Shown one piece after another: positions 9,103 through 17,290 of a stretch of DNA of 20,000 bases. Within the stretch, counting starts at the first letter, position 1, and each line of letters begins with the position of its first letter. The notes beneath the pieces are model-generated. The model ran no database searches and was not told where the DNA came from. It saw only the letters and a program-made list of their open reading frames with translations. The position numbers were made by a program, and so were the translations under genes. The DNA comes from Symbiodinium natans (lineage: Eukaryota > Sar > Dinophyceae > Suessiales > Symbiodiniaceae), in the NCBI GenBank assembly GCA_905221605.1, contig CAJNDS010000706.1, forward strand, positions 1 to 20,000, read 5' to 3'.

Positions 9103-10020
9103 GCCAAGATGTCGTTATTGATGACGACCTGGTGTTCCCAGGCATCATTGGTCCAACGGCGAGGGCGCACTGGGCGAACGAACCCGGGTAAGTACTTCTG
9201 CTTCGTTTCGCAGGAGCTCTACAAGGAGCTGCAGGACTTCGACGAGAGTGGTGTTCAAAGGTCCTCGCTCACAAAAGTAGCTTTGCAGGCCGCGCATCTT
9301 GCCGACCAGCTCTCCAATCAGACTGTCCGAGCAGGTTTGCCTGTTCGCAAGAAGGGCGTGCAGCCTCAGCAAGGGGGAAGGCAAGACCTGGTTGCGTATT
9401 TCGATGGAGGGAGGGGTCAGTGGAAGATCTCGGGCGAAGCTGCCGAGTATTTTGCCAGTGACGACGAACTGGACCTGCTACATCTGAAAGTTTCAAACGT
9501 TCTGAATCTCTTGCCTGACCCACCGCCGGACACTCGTATTGAATATGCGACCCAAGAGCTTCAGGATTTGGGGCTTCTCACTTTGGCCGGCCAGCGTCCC
9601 ACAATCTTGGGTGTTGCCTGCTTGAAACTCCCCCTGGATGTCCCATTGGCGAGATTGGCTGTCCTGGGCTGGGCTTGTGATCTGGGCCTGCATGGTGCCA
9701 TCCTTGCCTCTGCGCTGTCTCTGTCACAGTGTGACGTGCTGAACAGCCCCTACAACAACCTCACAGAGCTATCAGACTGGGACCTGCAGGCCTTGCGGGC
9801 AAACCTGGAGGAACGTCAAAGACTGGACGAAAACCGAATGTCCGAGCCCTTGATGTTGCATAGCCTTTGCTGCCAGTGGTTGCTGGGCCCGGAGTGCCAC
9901 GTTGGGAAGGTGCCCGAAGACTGGGCGAAACGCAATATAAACCCGAGAATTTGGTCTCAGTTTACAACGAAGCTAGTAGACGTACTCCAGTCCCTGCAGA
10001 GCCTTTGTTGCATTTCCAAG
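9103..10020 (+). CDS. Helicase exon 3: motif VI and HA2-like region
   Basis: The start at cttgag|gccaag keeps phase 0 with exon 2 and leaves the right distance to motif VI, QRRGRTGR (residues about 421-428; the family norm is QRxGRAGR, so T replaces A). NPGKYFCFVSQELYKEL follows, as in the family. The region from NLLPDPPPD through LGLLT to LKLPLDVPLARLAVLGWACD (about 541-595) matches the HA2 winged-helix/ratchet region that contacts RNA in DEAH helicases. About 60 extra residues (Gly/Gln-rich then acidic) separate the SSLTKV segment from HA2. The frame runs on to a TAG at 10027-10029. The true donor is unsettled, with candidates near 10020-10026. Confidence 0.8.
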
Positions 10021-10075
10021 CACGTGTAGCAATGTCACACACACGCACACAGACTTATGCGTAGACTCTGTGCAG

Positions 10076-10224
10076 GCTTTCATCCAGATAAGCTTGTGTT
10101 GCCTGTGCTGAGGAGATTCCTTCCAAGATTTGATCCTCTAAGAGAGCCGGTGTACAACATCCTGGACCTGGTTTATGGGACCGCTGCTTACTGCAGACTC
10201 TCTGAAGCGCAAGCCGCTATACAG
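10076..10224 (+). CDS. Helicase exon 4: probable start of the OB-fold-like C-terminal part
   Basis: After an acceptor ctgtgcag| the frame reads GFHPDKLVLPVLRRFLPRFD and goes on to NILDLVYGTAAY. The AGFHPDKL-like start resembles the segment after HA2 in DEAH proteins, where a Gly-Phe/Tyr-Pro pattern opens the C-terminal fold. Codon usage matches exon 3. The end is uncertain: possible phase-0 donors occur at gagccg|gtgtac, ctg|gtttat and further 3'. The frame runs on without a stop into the intronic repeat array. Exon 5 needs a phase-0 partner. Confidence 0.6.
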
Positions 10225-10278
10225 CCGGCCACTTTCTGTGCCTTCAGAATGCTTGTTTTTTTGAGCACACATTTGTCC

Positions 10279-11218
10279 CAAAAACATCTCGGATGTTGGG
10301 TTCGCGATACCGGGGAATGGCGGCGCGGGGTGAAAGCGAAACGGGGAAGAAAACGAAGCGGGGATGAGAACGAAACGGGTTGAAGGCGAAACGGGGATGA
10401 AAACGAAGCGGGAATGAGAACAAAACGGGTGATCGGAGCCGCGGGGTGAAAACGAAACGGGGATGAAAACGAAAGGGGGATGGCGTGGGGATCAGAAGGG
10501 CCGGATGAAAACGAATCGGGTGAAAACGAAACGGGGATGGCGCGGCGCGGGAAGCGGAGGGATTTTCGTTATTGAATTGTAGTACAAATGTAGTACTGGG
10601 AGACAGAGACGGAGGGGCGCGAGTGCGGACTGCGGCGCATACGACGGCGCGTACGGCGGCGTGGGAAGCTGAGGGATTTTCGTTGAATTGTAGTACAAAT
10701 GTAGTACTGGGAAGACGGATTGGGCGCGAGAGCGGACTGCGGCGCGTACGGTGGCGCGGGAGGCGGAGGGATTTTCGTTGAATTGTAGTACAAATGTAGT
10801 GCTGGGAGGACAGACCGGAGGGCGCGAGAGCGGACTGCGGCGCGTGCGATGGCGCGTACGGCGGCGCGGGGAGCGGAGGGATTTTCGTTGAATTGTAGTA
10901 CAAATGTAGTGTTGGGAGGACCGAGCCGGAGGGGCGCGAGTGCGGACTGCGGCGCGTACGACGGCGCGTACGACGGCGCGTACGGCGGCGCGGGAAGCTG
11001 AGGGATTTTCGTTGAACTGTCGTACAAATGTAGTGCTGGGAGGCGAGAGCGGACTGCGGCGCGTACGGCGGCGCGGGAAGCGGAGGGATTTTCCTTGATT
11101 TGTAGTGCAAATGCAGCACTGGGAGGACAGAGCCGGAGGAGCGCGAGAGCGGACTGCGGCGCGTACGCGGCGCACCCTGCGGCACGGGAAGCTGAGGAAT
11201 TGTCGTTGAACTGTACAA
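10279..11218 (+). repeat. Intron 4 repeat block, copy 1
   Basis: The block opens with caaaaacatctcggatgttg, which has the small inverted repeat ACATC-tcg-GATGT. It then has a minisatellite of gaaaacgaaacggggatg units (about 10320-10550), and then seven larger units starting near 10561, 10675, 10770, 10880, 11004, 11087 and 11198. Each larger unit has a gattttcgttgaattg core, then gtagtacaaatgtagtact (AGTAC and GTACT pair around 7 nt), then ggagg, then a GC-rich tail of cggcgcgtacg decamers rich in the palindrome CGTACG. Long Arg/Pro-rich frames on the minus strand come only from this repeat. Confidence 0.85.
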
Positions 11219-11394
11219 GAGTGGGCCCCCCCCCCCCCTTGCAAGTCCAGCTACAAATCCGTTACAACGTCCTTAAGGTCAGTTACATGTCTGCTAAGTA
11301 CGCCCTAAAAATACAAGCCTGGAGTTTTATATGGAAAGAGATAGGACAAGATAGCAGACATCGGCAAACTACCTTTTTGGGCCCTGTTTTTTCT

Positions 11395-12120
11395 CCAAAA
11401 ACATCTCGGATGTTGGGTTCTCGTTTAGGTTCAAAACGCAGAGAGAGCGATACCGGGGAATGGCGGCGCGGCGTGAAAGCGAAACGGGGATGAAAACGAA
11501 GCGGGGATGAGAAAAACGGGTGATCAGAGCCGCAGGGTGAAAACGAAACGGGGATGAAAACGAAAGGGAGATGGCATGGGGATCAGAAGGGCCGGATGAA
11601 AACGAAACGGGTGAAAACGAAAAGGGGATGGCGCAGAGATCACGATGGCGGGACGAACACCTAGCGGGGTTGAAACGAAACGGGGATGAGGAGGAAACGG
11701 GCATGGCGCGGGATCACAACGAGACGGAGCGAAAACGAAACGGGGATGTGAGCGACGCGAAGATGAAAACGATATGAAAACGCAACCGGGAGGGATCTTC
11801 GTTGAATGTATTCCGGACTACGGCGCGTGCTGCGGCCGGCGCGTACTGCGGCGCGTACTGCGGCGCGTACTGCGGCGCGGGAAGCTGAGGGATTTTCGTT
11901 GAATTGTAATAGTCCAAATATGTAGTACTGGGAGGACAGAGCCGGAGGGGCGCGAGAGCGGACTGCGGCGCGTACGACGGCGCGTACGGCGGCGCGTACG
12001 ACGGCGCGTACGACGGCGCGGGAAGCTGAGGGATATTCGTTGAATTGTAGTCCAAATGTAGTATACTGGGAGGACAGAGGCGGAGGGCACGAGAGAGGAC
12101 TGCGGCACGTACGTATATAC
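11395..12120 (+). repeat. Intron 4 repeat block, copy 2
   Basis: This is a second version of the block at 10279, offset by 1,116 bp. It has the same caaaaacatctcggatgttg head, the same gaaaacgaaacgggg minisatellite (about 11470-11790), then only three large units (near 11794, 11891 and 12032). The GC-rich tails are expanded differently, for example as ctgcggcgcgta repeats at 11820-11880. A 176-bp non-repetitive spacer (11219-11394) separates the blocks. Different unit numbers show separate expansion or contraction after duplication. Confidence 0.85.
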
Positions 12121-12189
12121 TTTTCTATAAAATGAGCAGCGTTTTTTTTCTAGGAGCAAGGCTATGTAGAGACGCGATCATTGAAAGTC

Positions 12190-12395
12190 GGCCGCGTAGC
12201 ATTTTGCCTGCAGGGCGTAGGTTTGCGTAGGGTCAGCGTAGGCAAGTCTATGCAGTATGAGCGCGTAGGTCCGCGTAGGTTGTCTGTGCTTGCCGCGTAG
12301 GTCCGCGTACGTACACGTCAACAACATACTCCGCGCGTAGGTCGCGCGCCTACTAAACATGAGCTGACGCGTAGGCCCGCGTAGGATACCCATGC
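12190..12395 (+). repeat. GCGTAG hexamer cluster
   Basis: About a dozen copies of gcgtag(g) lie within 200 bp, often paired as gcgtaggtccgcgtaggt (12260-12278 and near 12295). Spacing is irregular. They may be degenerate relatives of the CGTACG-rich tails just upstream, or a separate microsatellite-like cluster in the same intron. Confidence 0.7.
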
Positions 12396-12740
12396 CATTA
12401 CAACACCCCACACAATGAAAAAAAAACTGCTCAAATGGGCATACGGAATGGATGTTCAAGTGGGGGTTTCACTCCGGCACTGTTGTGATTCGGATTGTTT
12501 TTGGGTTCCTGGCTTGACCTTGTTTTTAGACCCTTGAGAGAATTTTTGGCGTGGACAGACCATGGAGGACTCGCCAAGTGCATGAATTGATACAACGGGG
12601 CCCCTTGCAAGCATACATTAACTGTAGTCATCCCATGCTTGAAGTCCAACACTCCCAGATTGTCTTGATAGTCCCTGCAATCCATCCCCTCTTTCCCCAG
12701 AGCATTTGTGGAAACTCTCCCCCAGCTTCTCAATCCTCAG

Positions 12741-12874
12741 GCTTTGGAGCATGGAGTGGCGGCACTACCTGCTCTGCTGACATGGGGCTTGGCTCCAACT
12801 GGATTTGTGGCAGTCGGACAAAGTCCTGGCATCTATGACTTGGGAGAGAGTTACAAGCGGTTCAAGAGCCTTGG
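12741..12874 (+). CDS. Helicase exon 5 (C-terminal part)
   Basis: Bounded by tcaatcctcag| and |gtaggt, with start phase 0 and end phase 2. The peptide contains GVAALPALLTWGLAPTGFVA and ends GESYKRFKSLG across the junction. The competing frames have stops or poor composition. The phase-2 end joins exactly to exon 6, giving a Gly codon at the junction. The link to exon 4 is inferred from strand, order and codon usage. Confidence 0.65.
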
Positions 12875-12949
12875 GTAGGTTTAGTTTCTCGAGTCAGCTC
12901 TGCATCTGCAAAGCCCCTGCCGATCCCTGCCGTCCCTGCAACTCTCGAG

Positions 12950-13784
12950 GAAAGTGGTCAGGGACAGGAATGCCAAAGAGGACGAAGCGTTGTGGTGGCC
13001 AGCTGCGCCAGATGCGTCTATGACTAGAGGGATGGCTGCAGCCAATGTCCAGGCAGTCATCGACGCTGCGAGGTGTATGCCACCGCTGTGGACGGAGGAG
13101 CATGCGGAGGGCAGCAAAGTCGAAGCGACAACGGTCTGCTTCAGGTGCGATGGGAAACAACAAGACCAGATGCCACTTACTGGCCAGCTGTTGTATCGAA
13201 TTTGTGGGCCGTACAATGGGAAACAAACAAAAATCAAGACCAAGAGCGCTGAGTACTATGTTGTGCCGCCGGAACACCCGGGAAGCTACAACTGGTACAT
13301 GCCGAAACGAGATGGTGACGGCTTGAGAGAAGTTCGAGTGAATTGGAAGGCACCGGCCTATTCGCTGATTCATACAAGTCAGCCTGGCGAGAAACAGACA
13401 CGAATCGGAAAGTGCCGACCGAAGCGATTCCTGGTGGCCAGCGGTGCCGAATACCACAGCCAGCACGGCAAGAGGGAATTTATGATGCGTGGGACCACTG
13501 TGCTGCCTGATTCTCGAGGTGGACGGATGGCCTTTATGTGGCTTCTGGCCGCTGGCATGCCACTCGAAGCTGAAATGGTGGCTTTGGCAGCTCCGACTCT
13601 TCAGAAGGATGAGTTTGAGGTCCGTGGCCTGTGGATGTGGAAAAGGACATTTCGATTTCCTGACCACGCACTTATGTCCGAAAGTGATTTGCGCGCAGTG
13701 AACGAGTTTCGCAAGGCCCTTTTCGAACTGCAGCGGTGCAAGCCTCATCGTTTGGCTGGGTCCTGGCTTGAGCGACCACAGCAG
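12950..13784 (+). CDS. Helicase exon 6: long C-terminal segment
   Basis: After a 75-nt intron (gtaggt to ctctcgag) the frame reads KVVRDRNAKEDEALWWPAAP, then YRICGPYNGKQ, PGSYNWYMPKRDGDG, MRGTTVLPDSRGGRMAFMW and FRKALFELQRCKPHR. The GP-loop segment followed by T-T-x-L-P, a hydrophobic stretch and a final helix is the pattern I associate with the far C-terminal part of TDRD9/Spindle-E-type DExH proteins. The resemblance is loose and no tudor domain is recognised. A GC donor at cag|gcagat (13785) fits the AG|G pattern, but the frame stays open to a TGA at 14007-14009, so the last 75 codons may be exon or intron. After about 13840 the composition becomes less protein-like. Confidence 0.65.
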
Positions 13785-14160
13785 GCAGATGGCGTGTTGC
13801 GCCAGTATTTCATCGAGCCTTGTTCAAATAAGGGTCGCATGTCATGCAAACATATGCAAACCGGATCTGCCAGGCCTCGGATCAAACACCTAGGATCAGC
13901 GATACAGCCCAGATTGGAGGTTGGGTCCGGGGTGCAGCCTGGGTTTAGGGTGGTCAAGGCTGGCGAAATTCCCTGGTTAGCTTGGCTTCCAACGAAGACA
14001 AGGGAGTGATTTTGGGTTGTTCAGGGGCCTCCGCGGTCAGATTCTGTCCTCGATCCCACTCACGCTTACTCCCATTCAAAACATCCTTCATTGGAGAATC
14101 CTGCCGAGCCAAGTTGTACCACCGCCGTTAAGAGGCCCCTTTAGAATCTTACATGATAAG

Positions 14161-14329
14161 TGTGTGCTGCCTGGCATGTGTTGAGAGACATGTGCGAGTG
14201 GACGAAGGAGTGCTTGGACCCGAACTCCGAGCCAAGCGAGCTGGAGTTAGCCACAGAGCTTTCCGACCACGCGGAAGTTTTGTCCATCTGCAGCGACAAG
14301 GGCAAAGGCCGGGAAATATCAAGCTTTCT
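14161..14329 (+). CDS. Candidate exon 7, acidic segment
   Basis: After an AG at 14160 the frame reads CAAWHVLRDMCEWTKECLDP, then SEPSELELATELSDHAEV, and ends near a donor-like gtaaat at 14330. Two upstream stops (including TAA 14157-14159) close the frame to the left. The strong Glu/Leu/Asp composition and codon preference support coding. Neither the connection to exon 6 nor that to the next exon is phase-resolved. The next coding frame is shifted relative to this one, so an undetected intron or a sequence error must lie near 14300-14342. Confidence 0.5.
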
Positions 14330-14341
14330 GTAAATGTCAAG

Positions 14342-14444
14342 CTTGCGGACTGTTCGAAGCACCAGTGGGCCTGGACAAGCAAACTCTTCCAGTTTCATGC
14401 AGCTCGGTCCACTCACGCCTTTTTGGTCGGGTCTGCTTTGTCTT
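14342..14444 (+). CDS. Candidate exon 8
   Basis: The frame reads LADCSKHQWAWTSKLFQFHA, then RSTHAFLVGSALS, up to tgtctt|gtgagt (phase 1). The start is unsettled; tgtcaag| at 14341 is one option in phase 0. The phase-1 end joins exactly to the exon beginning at 14480. No domain recognised. Confidence 0.45.
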
Positions 14445-14479
14445 GTGAGTTTTATGATGTCTGGAGCCATCTGCCGCAG

Positions 14480-14655
14480 GTGTCACACTTCATGGCCCGG
14501 CAGGCGGTTCTCGCTGGATGGCTTCGCAAAGGGTGTACATGGAAGAGCAAGTGCCCCTTGGCTTCATTTTCTGCTCCGTTTCGCAGCCTTCACGCCAACA
14601 AGACCTGACCTCCCGTGTGGTGCAAGACACCACGCCATGGAACCAGAGACGTCAA
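14480..14655 (+). CDS. Candidate exon 9
   Basis: Starts after catctgccgcag| and ends cgtcaa|gtaatt. The peptide reads VTLHGPAGGSRWMASQRV, then YMEEQVPLGFIFCSVSQPSR, then QDLTSRVVQDTTPW. Start and end phases agree with both neighbours. A second frame through the same DNA has fewer features of coding and does not end at a donor. The function is unknown. Confidence 0.5.
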
Positions 14656-14785
14656 GTAATTGTGCATAGAAATTGCGGTCGTGGCATGTATATAGCTACA
14701 TACCTCGGGTTTTCACAACAGCCTCTGCCATGACACTTCAGCATGCCTTCAATCATTTTCTGCAGGGTGCCGTTAACACGAACAG

Positions 14786-15010
14786 CCAGTAGGACTCAGT
14801 AGGACCAGTCCGCGGCGCAAGCTCAGGGACGGACGTTTGAAGTGGTCGAGCGGCGCCATATGGGAACGCTGCAATGATGACGTTGAACGACTCCTGCTCG
14901 AGGCCACTGTGTCAGCAAAGGCGACTAAAATACAAACATTCGCCAGCCCTGCATGGGAGGACGTGTCTCTGCTCCGCGTGAAGGCGGTATCCATGGCGGC
15001 GGAAAAGCTG
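14786..15010 (+). CDS. Candidate exon 10
   Basis: From an acceptor at taacacgaacag| the frame reads PVGLSRTSPRRKLRDGRLKW, then ERCNDDVERLLLEATVSAK and EDVSLLRVKAVSMAAEKL, ending aagctg|gtgaag. It is phase 0 at both ends, matching its neighbours. A Leu/Glu/Ala-rich helical stretch is evident. A second acceptor option is cgcaag| at 14821. A dinucleotide tgtgtgtgtg tract follows in the intron at about 15064-15080. Confidence 0.5.
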
Positions 15011-15195
15011 GTGAAGGCTCCTCGGCCGATATACTGCTCAAGCACATGATGACGTCTGAATGTCGTGTGTGTGTGTGTGAGAGAGACAACCTTGAAAGAC
15101 AACTGATAGTTCTCCATGTTTTGGTCAGGGGGGCTGGTCACCCTCCCTCTCCTACCCGCACCGCTCGACGCCCCTCACCAACCCCCTTGGTAGAG

Positions 15196-15258
15196 GTGGC
15201 TCGGCGTGGAGAGTTTAGATCAGCCCGATTCTGTAGGGGGCACCTGGGCCATGGACAG
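15196..15258 (+). CDS. Candidate exon 11 (21 codons)
   Basis: A microexon-like segment VARRGEFRSARFCRGHLGHG plus Q lies between a pyrimidine-rich stretch with ggtagag| and cag|gtcatg. It is phase 0 at both ends and joins the previous and next exons in frame. The donor is weak. An alternative start at 15129 would not match the phase of the previous exon. Confidence 0.4.
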
Positions 15259-15313
15259 GTCATGTGCCAGCGAAAGCGCTGATCCATCGGCCATGAGGTG
15301 AAACCCGGACAAG

Positions 15314-15460
15314 GATTCCATCTACCTGCAAGGGCATCCAAATGGTGTAATGTGCTTAGGCTTTCGTACACATCATTATCGCTTGCACGAATCTATCGAG
15401 ACTCATCGTCATGTGAAGGCTCAGGTTCCTCTTTGGAATGTCAACCACTGGGAACGACAG
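15314..15460 (+). CDS. Candidate exon 12, His-rich
   Basis: The exon starts at ggacaag|gattcc after a 55-nt intron and ends cgacag|gtggtc, phase 0 at both ends. It reads DSIYLQGHPNGVMCLGFRTH, then HYRLHESIETHRHVKAQVP, then LWNVNHWERQ. Eight or more His residues in 49 codons suggest a possible metal or acid-base function, but no known motif is recognised. Codon usage is consistently coding-like. The read-through beyond 15460 (a Leu/Val-rich run) has intron character. Confidence 0.6.
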
Positions 15461-15531
15461 GTGGTCATGTTGCTTCTTTTGCTGGTGGTGTTGTTAATTG
15501 CACTCCCGTCGTCAGCATCAGTATTCTGCAG

Positions 15532-15634
15532 CTTCACAAAATCGCTGTTTCGTGGTTCGCAAAGAAGATCAAGGACTCCACATGGGCTTCCAAGAACAAG
15601 CTCCCGCATCACATGATTGAGCGGCGATGCATGC
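15532..15634 (+). CDS. Candidate exon 13, basic
   Basis: After a 71-nt intron ending attctgcag| the frame reads LHKIAVSWFAKKIKDSTWAS and KNKLPHHMIERRCM. It is phase 0 with exon 12. The 3' limit is the puzzle. The two strong gtgagt donors (15642 and 15668) are out of phase or preceded by an in-frame TGA, whereas a weaker gtgcgc donor at 15635 (phase 1) fits exon 14. Confidence 0.55.
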
Positions 15635-15682
15635 GTGCGCGGTGAGTGGGATTTCCATGCGTGCGCGGTGAGTGGGATTTCA
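15631..15682 (+). repeat. 26-bp tandem duplication carrying a 5' splice site
   Basis: The segment atgcgtgcgcggtgagtggg followed by atttcc occurs at 15631 and again at 15657, with the second copy diverging at its end (atttca). Each copy contains cg|gtgagt, a near-consensus donor. The nearest acceptor (ttctgcag, ending 15693) is only 26 nt from the second donor. Confidence 0.8.
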
Positions 15683-15693
15683 TTATTCTGCAG

Positions 15694-15863
15694 CATGCCA
15701 CCTTGACCCTTTTCGCGATTGGCAGTTCAAGTATCTCAAAGGTTGTTTTTCTGGTCTGGTCGGTTGCGGGCAAGATCCTGAAGTGGACGACCATGTGGTG
15801 ATTCATCGTCCGAAATTTGTTTGGAAGATAACTTCTGATTTTGACGCATTTTTCGTCGAGAAG
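15694..15863 (+). CDS. Candidate exon 14
   Basis: The frame reads CHLDPFRDWQFKYLKGCFSG, then QDPEVDDHVVIHRPKFVWK, then ITSDFDAFFVEK, and ends gagaag|gtatac in phase 0. Composition (aromatic, Asp/His/Lys) and codon usage are clearly coding-like. No family is recognised. The next exon lies 1.4 kb downstream, past a repeat-filled intron. Confidence 0.6.
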
Positions 15864-16079
15864 GTATACAGTACGGTGTACACATCCATGCACATATTCT
15901 CCGCACTCTGTGTGTTCCCTCATGCCCAAAAGACCTCAAAATCCTATTCCCTAAGCTTGGGAATTGACCAAGCCTGTGCCTTTCGCGTGTGCGCTTCCTA
16001 AGACAAAGAAGAACTAAGCCACTGCCCGGTCCACTACTGCCTCCAGCAGTACTCCTACTGGCCACGGCTCTCGAAGCAA

Positions 16080-16560
16080 AAGGGCCTCTAAAGGCAAAGC
16101 AGGCTTGCAAGACTCTTGCAAGGCTTCAAATGAAAGGAAACAAAAGCAGGGGGTGGGGGGTGGTGGCGGGGGGTGGGGCAGCCCAGCCCCTGCATCTGCA
16201 AACGCAATGCTCACATCAGGGGTTTGGAAAAGGATTCGCGCGTTTTCTTACGCTATGGCATGGTATTTGTAAAGCAAGCTTGCAAAGGCTTCGGGTGAAA
16301 TCGAACAACAACGGCGGGGGGTAGGACGAGGGGGCGGCGCCCCGCCACAGCCCCCCGCCCCACCGCATATGCATGTTTTCTTAACGCAAGCCCTCTTTCA
16401 TGGCATGATCTTGTTTATCAAGCAAGCTTATGCAAGCTTGCAAGGCCAAACGATCTGAAGAATGCTCGCCTGATGGGTTGGAGGAGGGTTCATGTTTTCT
16501 TGACGCAAGTTCTCTTTGTGGCAGGATCTTCTCATCAAGCACGCTTGCAGGGCTTCAAAT
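16080..16560 (-). repeat. Hairpin-unit repeat, inverted relative of the 3.5-4.0 kb family
   Basis: Three or four diverged units have a caagcaagcttgcaaggctt core, G-rich tracts (16150-16180 and 16310-16350, the latter with gggggcggcgccccgcc), and ttttcttacgcaa-like segments at about 16239, 16376 and 16494. Read on the minus strand they match the left-hand family. For example, acgcaatgctcacatcaggg then tttggaaaaggattcg (from 16204) parallels the complement of 3910-3960. Confidence 0.7.
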
Positions 16561-16599
16561 CTTTTTTGTTTACATGTATTTCTGTAGTTGTTTCTTTCC

Positions 16600-16850
16600 T
16601 TCATTCATCTTTCTTTCCGTCGGTATTTTGGGAGGAAAACCTCTCTTTCCTCCATACTTTGGAAGGAAATCCTCTACTTCCTTTACATTTTCATATCAAA
16701 ACATCCATTACATGATCTATTTCCCCTCTACGTATGTTTCCATAGAAAAACCTCTGTTTCCTCCATATGCTCATGGAACTCCTCTACTTCCTGTGTACTT
16801 TAAGCGCTATTTGCCATGTATTCTTATATGTTAATAAGAAGCCCAGGAAA
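16600..16850 (-). repeat. AT-rich satellite, inverted relative of the 4.0-4.9 kb family
   Basis: Repeated cctctactttcctcc-like segments with ttttcatatcaaaac are, on the complementary strand, gaaagtagagg and gatatgaaaatgtaaagg. This is the same vocabulary as tagagaaaatagagg and catattaaaatgtagagg at 4.0-4.9 kb. Short plus-strand frames here are Phe/Ser/Pro-rich shadows. Confidence 0.65.
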
Positions 16851-17290
16851 CAAAAAAGCAAAACGCGAAGAAAAAGTACAAAAGAACTAGGGGGGCCGTT
16901 AGCAACAGTGGCTGCCTTCGAAGGAAGTGGAGCAAAAGCCTAGCAGCTGAAGAAGCCAAGGTCATATGGCAAACTGGAAGCTGTGACGTGCCCCAACTGA
17001 CCAAGCAAAACTATTGCAAGCTAACTGGACAAGCTCAGTGCGACAACCCTAAAAGCTGAGGAAAATTTGCTTGAAATGAGAGACATGATGAGAAACATGG
17101 GATGTGTTTTCATTTTTATTTTTCAAGTACGTTTACGAATTTTTCTCTTTTCTCCACCCCCTCAGGGAGCCCTCTCTCTCACCGGTCCGAGAGACCCCCC
17201 CCCCCCTTTCCGACAGAACCACCGCGGGGTTTTTTTGGTAGGAAGGCAACCAAAAACACCCAGCAAAGAAAGCCTAATAGGCTCTCTCAG
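16851..17290 (+). other. Remainder of the long intron, no gene
   Basis: Mixed sequence with a pyrimidine-rich stretch and a C-run (17148-17215). Two short frames run through it but have low-complexity or Pro-rich character. The stretch ends at gctctctcag|, the phase-0 acceptor used for the next exon. Confidence 0.45.

Larger units (their letters stand above)
6507..13784 (+). other. DExH/DEAH-box helicase gene span, at least six exons (TDRD9/Spindle-E-like)
   Basis: The spliced model joins 6507-7613, 8899-9000, 9103 to about 10020, 10076 to about 10224, 12741-12874 and 12950 to about 13784. It gives a protein of roughly 1,090 residues. The order is: helicase motifs I-VI (residues about 42-428), an HA2-like region (about 541-631), then a long C-terminal part. 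That part includes a short GP-containing segment and a later TTVLP segment, which I relate to the C-terminal region of TDRD9/Spindle-E-type helicases. In animals that family works with PIWI proteins in transposon silencing; other DExH relatives act in RNA splicing, decay and ribosome assembly. The helicase identity is seen directly in the motifs. The subfamily is inference from loose resemblance and could be wrong. Introns 1 and 4 are repeat-filled. The gene may continue through the exons at 14.1-18.9 kb. Confidence 0.75.

Noticed and set aside
9187-9213. A mini-intron-like sequence gtaagt...ttcgcag inside helicase exon 3
   Set aside because: It encodes the conserved segment after motif VI (GKYFCFVSQ), and its 26-nt length would break the frame. 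The splice-like ends are coincidental, though occasional mis-splicing is possible.
10244-11244. Minus-strand open frames of 324, 250 and 152 codons
   Set aside because: They are Arg/Pro/Ser low-complexity translations of the intronic repeat units; several frames are open at once because the unit lacks stops.
12190-12395. CRISPR-like array from the GCGTAG cluster
   Set aside because: Repeats are six to seven bases with irregular spacing in an intron-bearing eukaryotic gene; there are no spacers of constant length and no cas genes.
12894-13748. A 284-codon minus frame opposite helicase exon 6
   Set aside because: The plus-strand frame joins exon 5 in phase and has helicase C-terminal character; the minus frame is rich in His/Ser/Arg without any motif.
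15350-15616. Read-through of exon 12 into a Leu/Val-rich, membrane-like peptide
   Set aside because: The cag|gtggtc donor and attctgcag acceptor give a phase-0 join to a better coding segment at 15532, so the hydrophobic stretch is probably intron.
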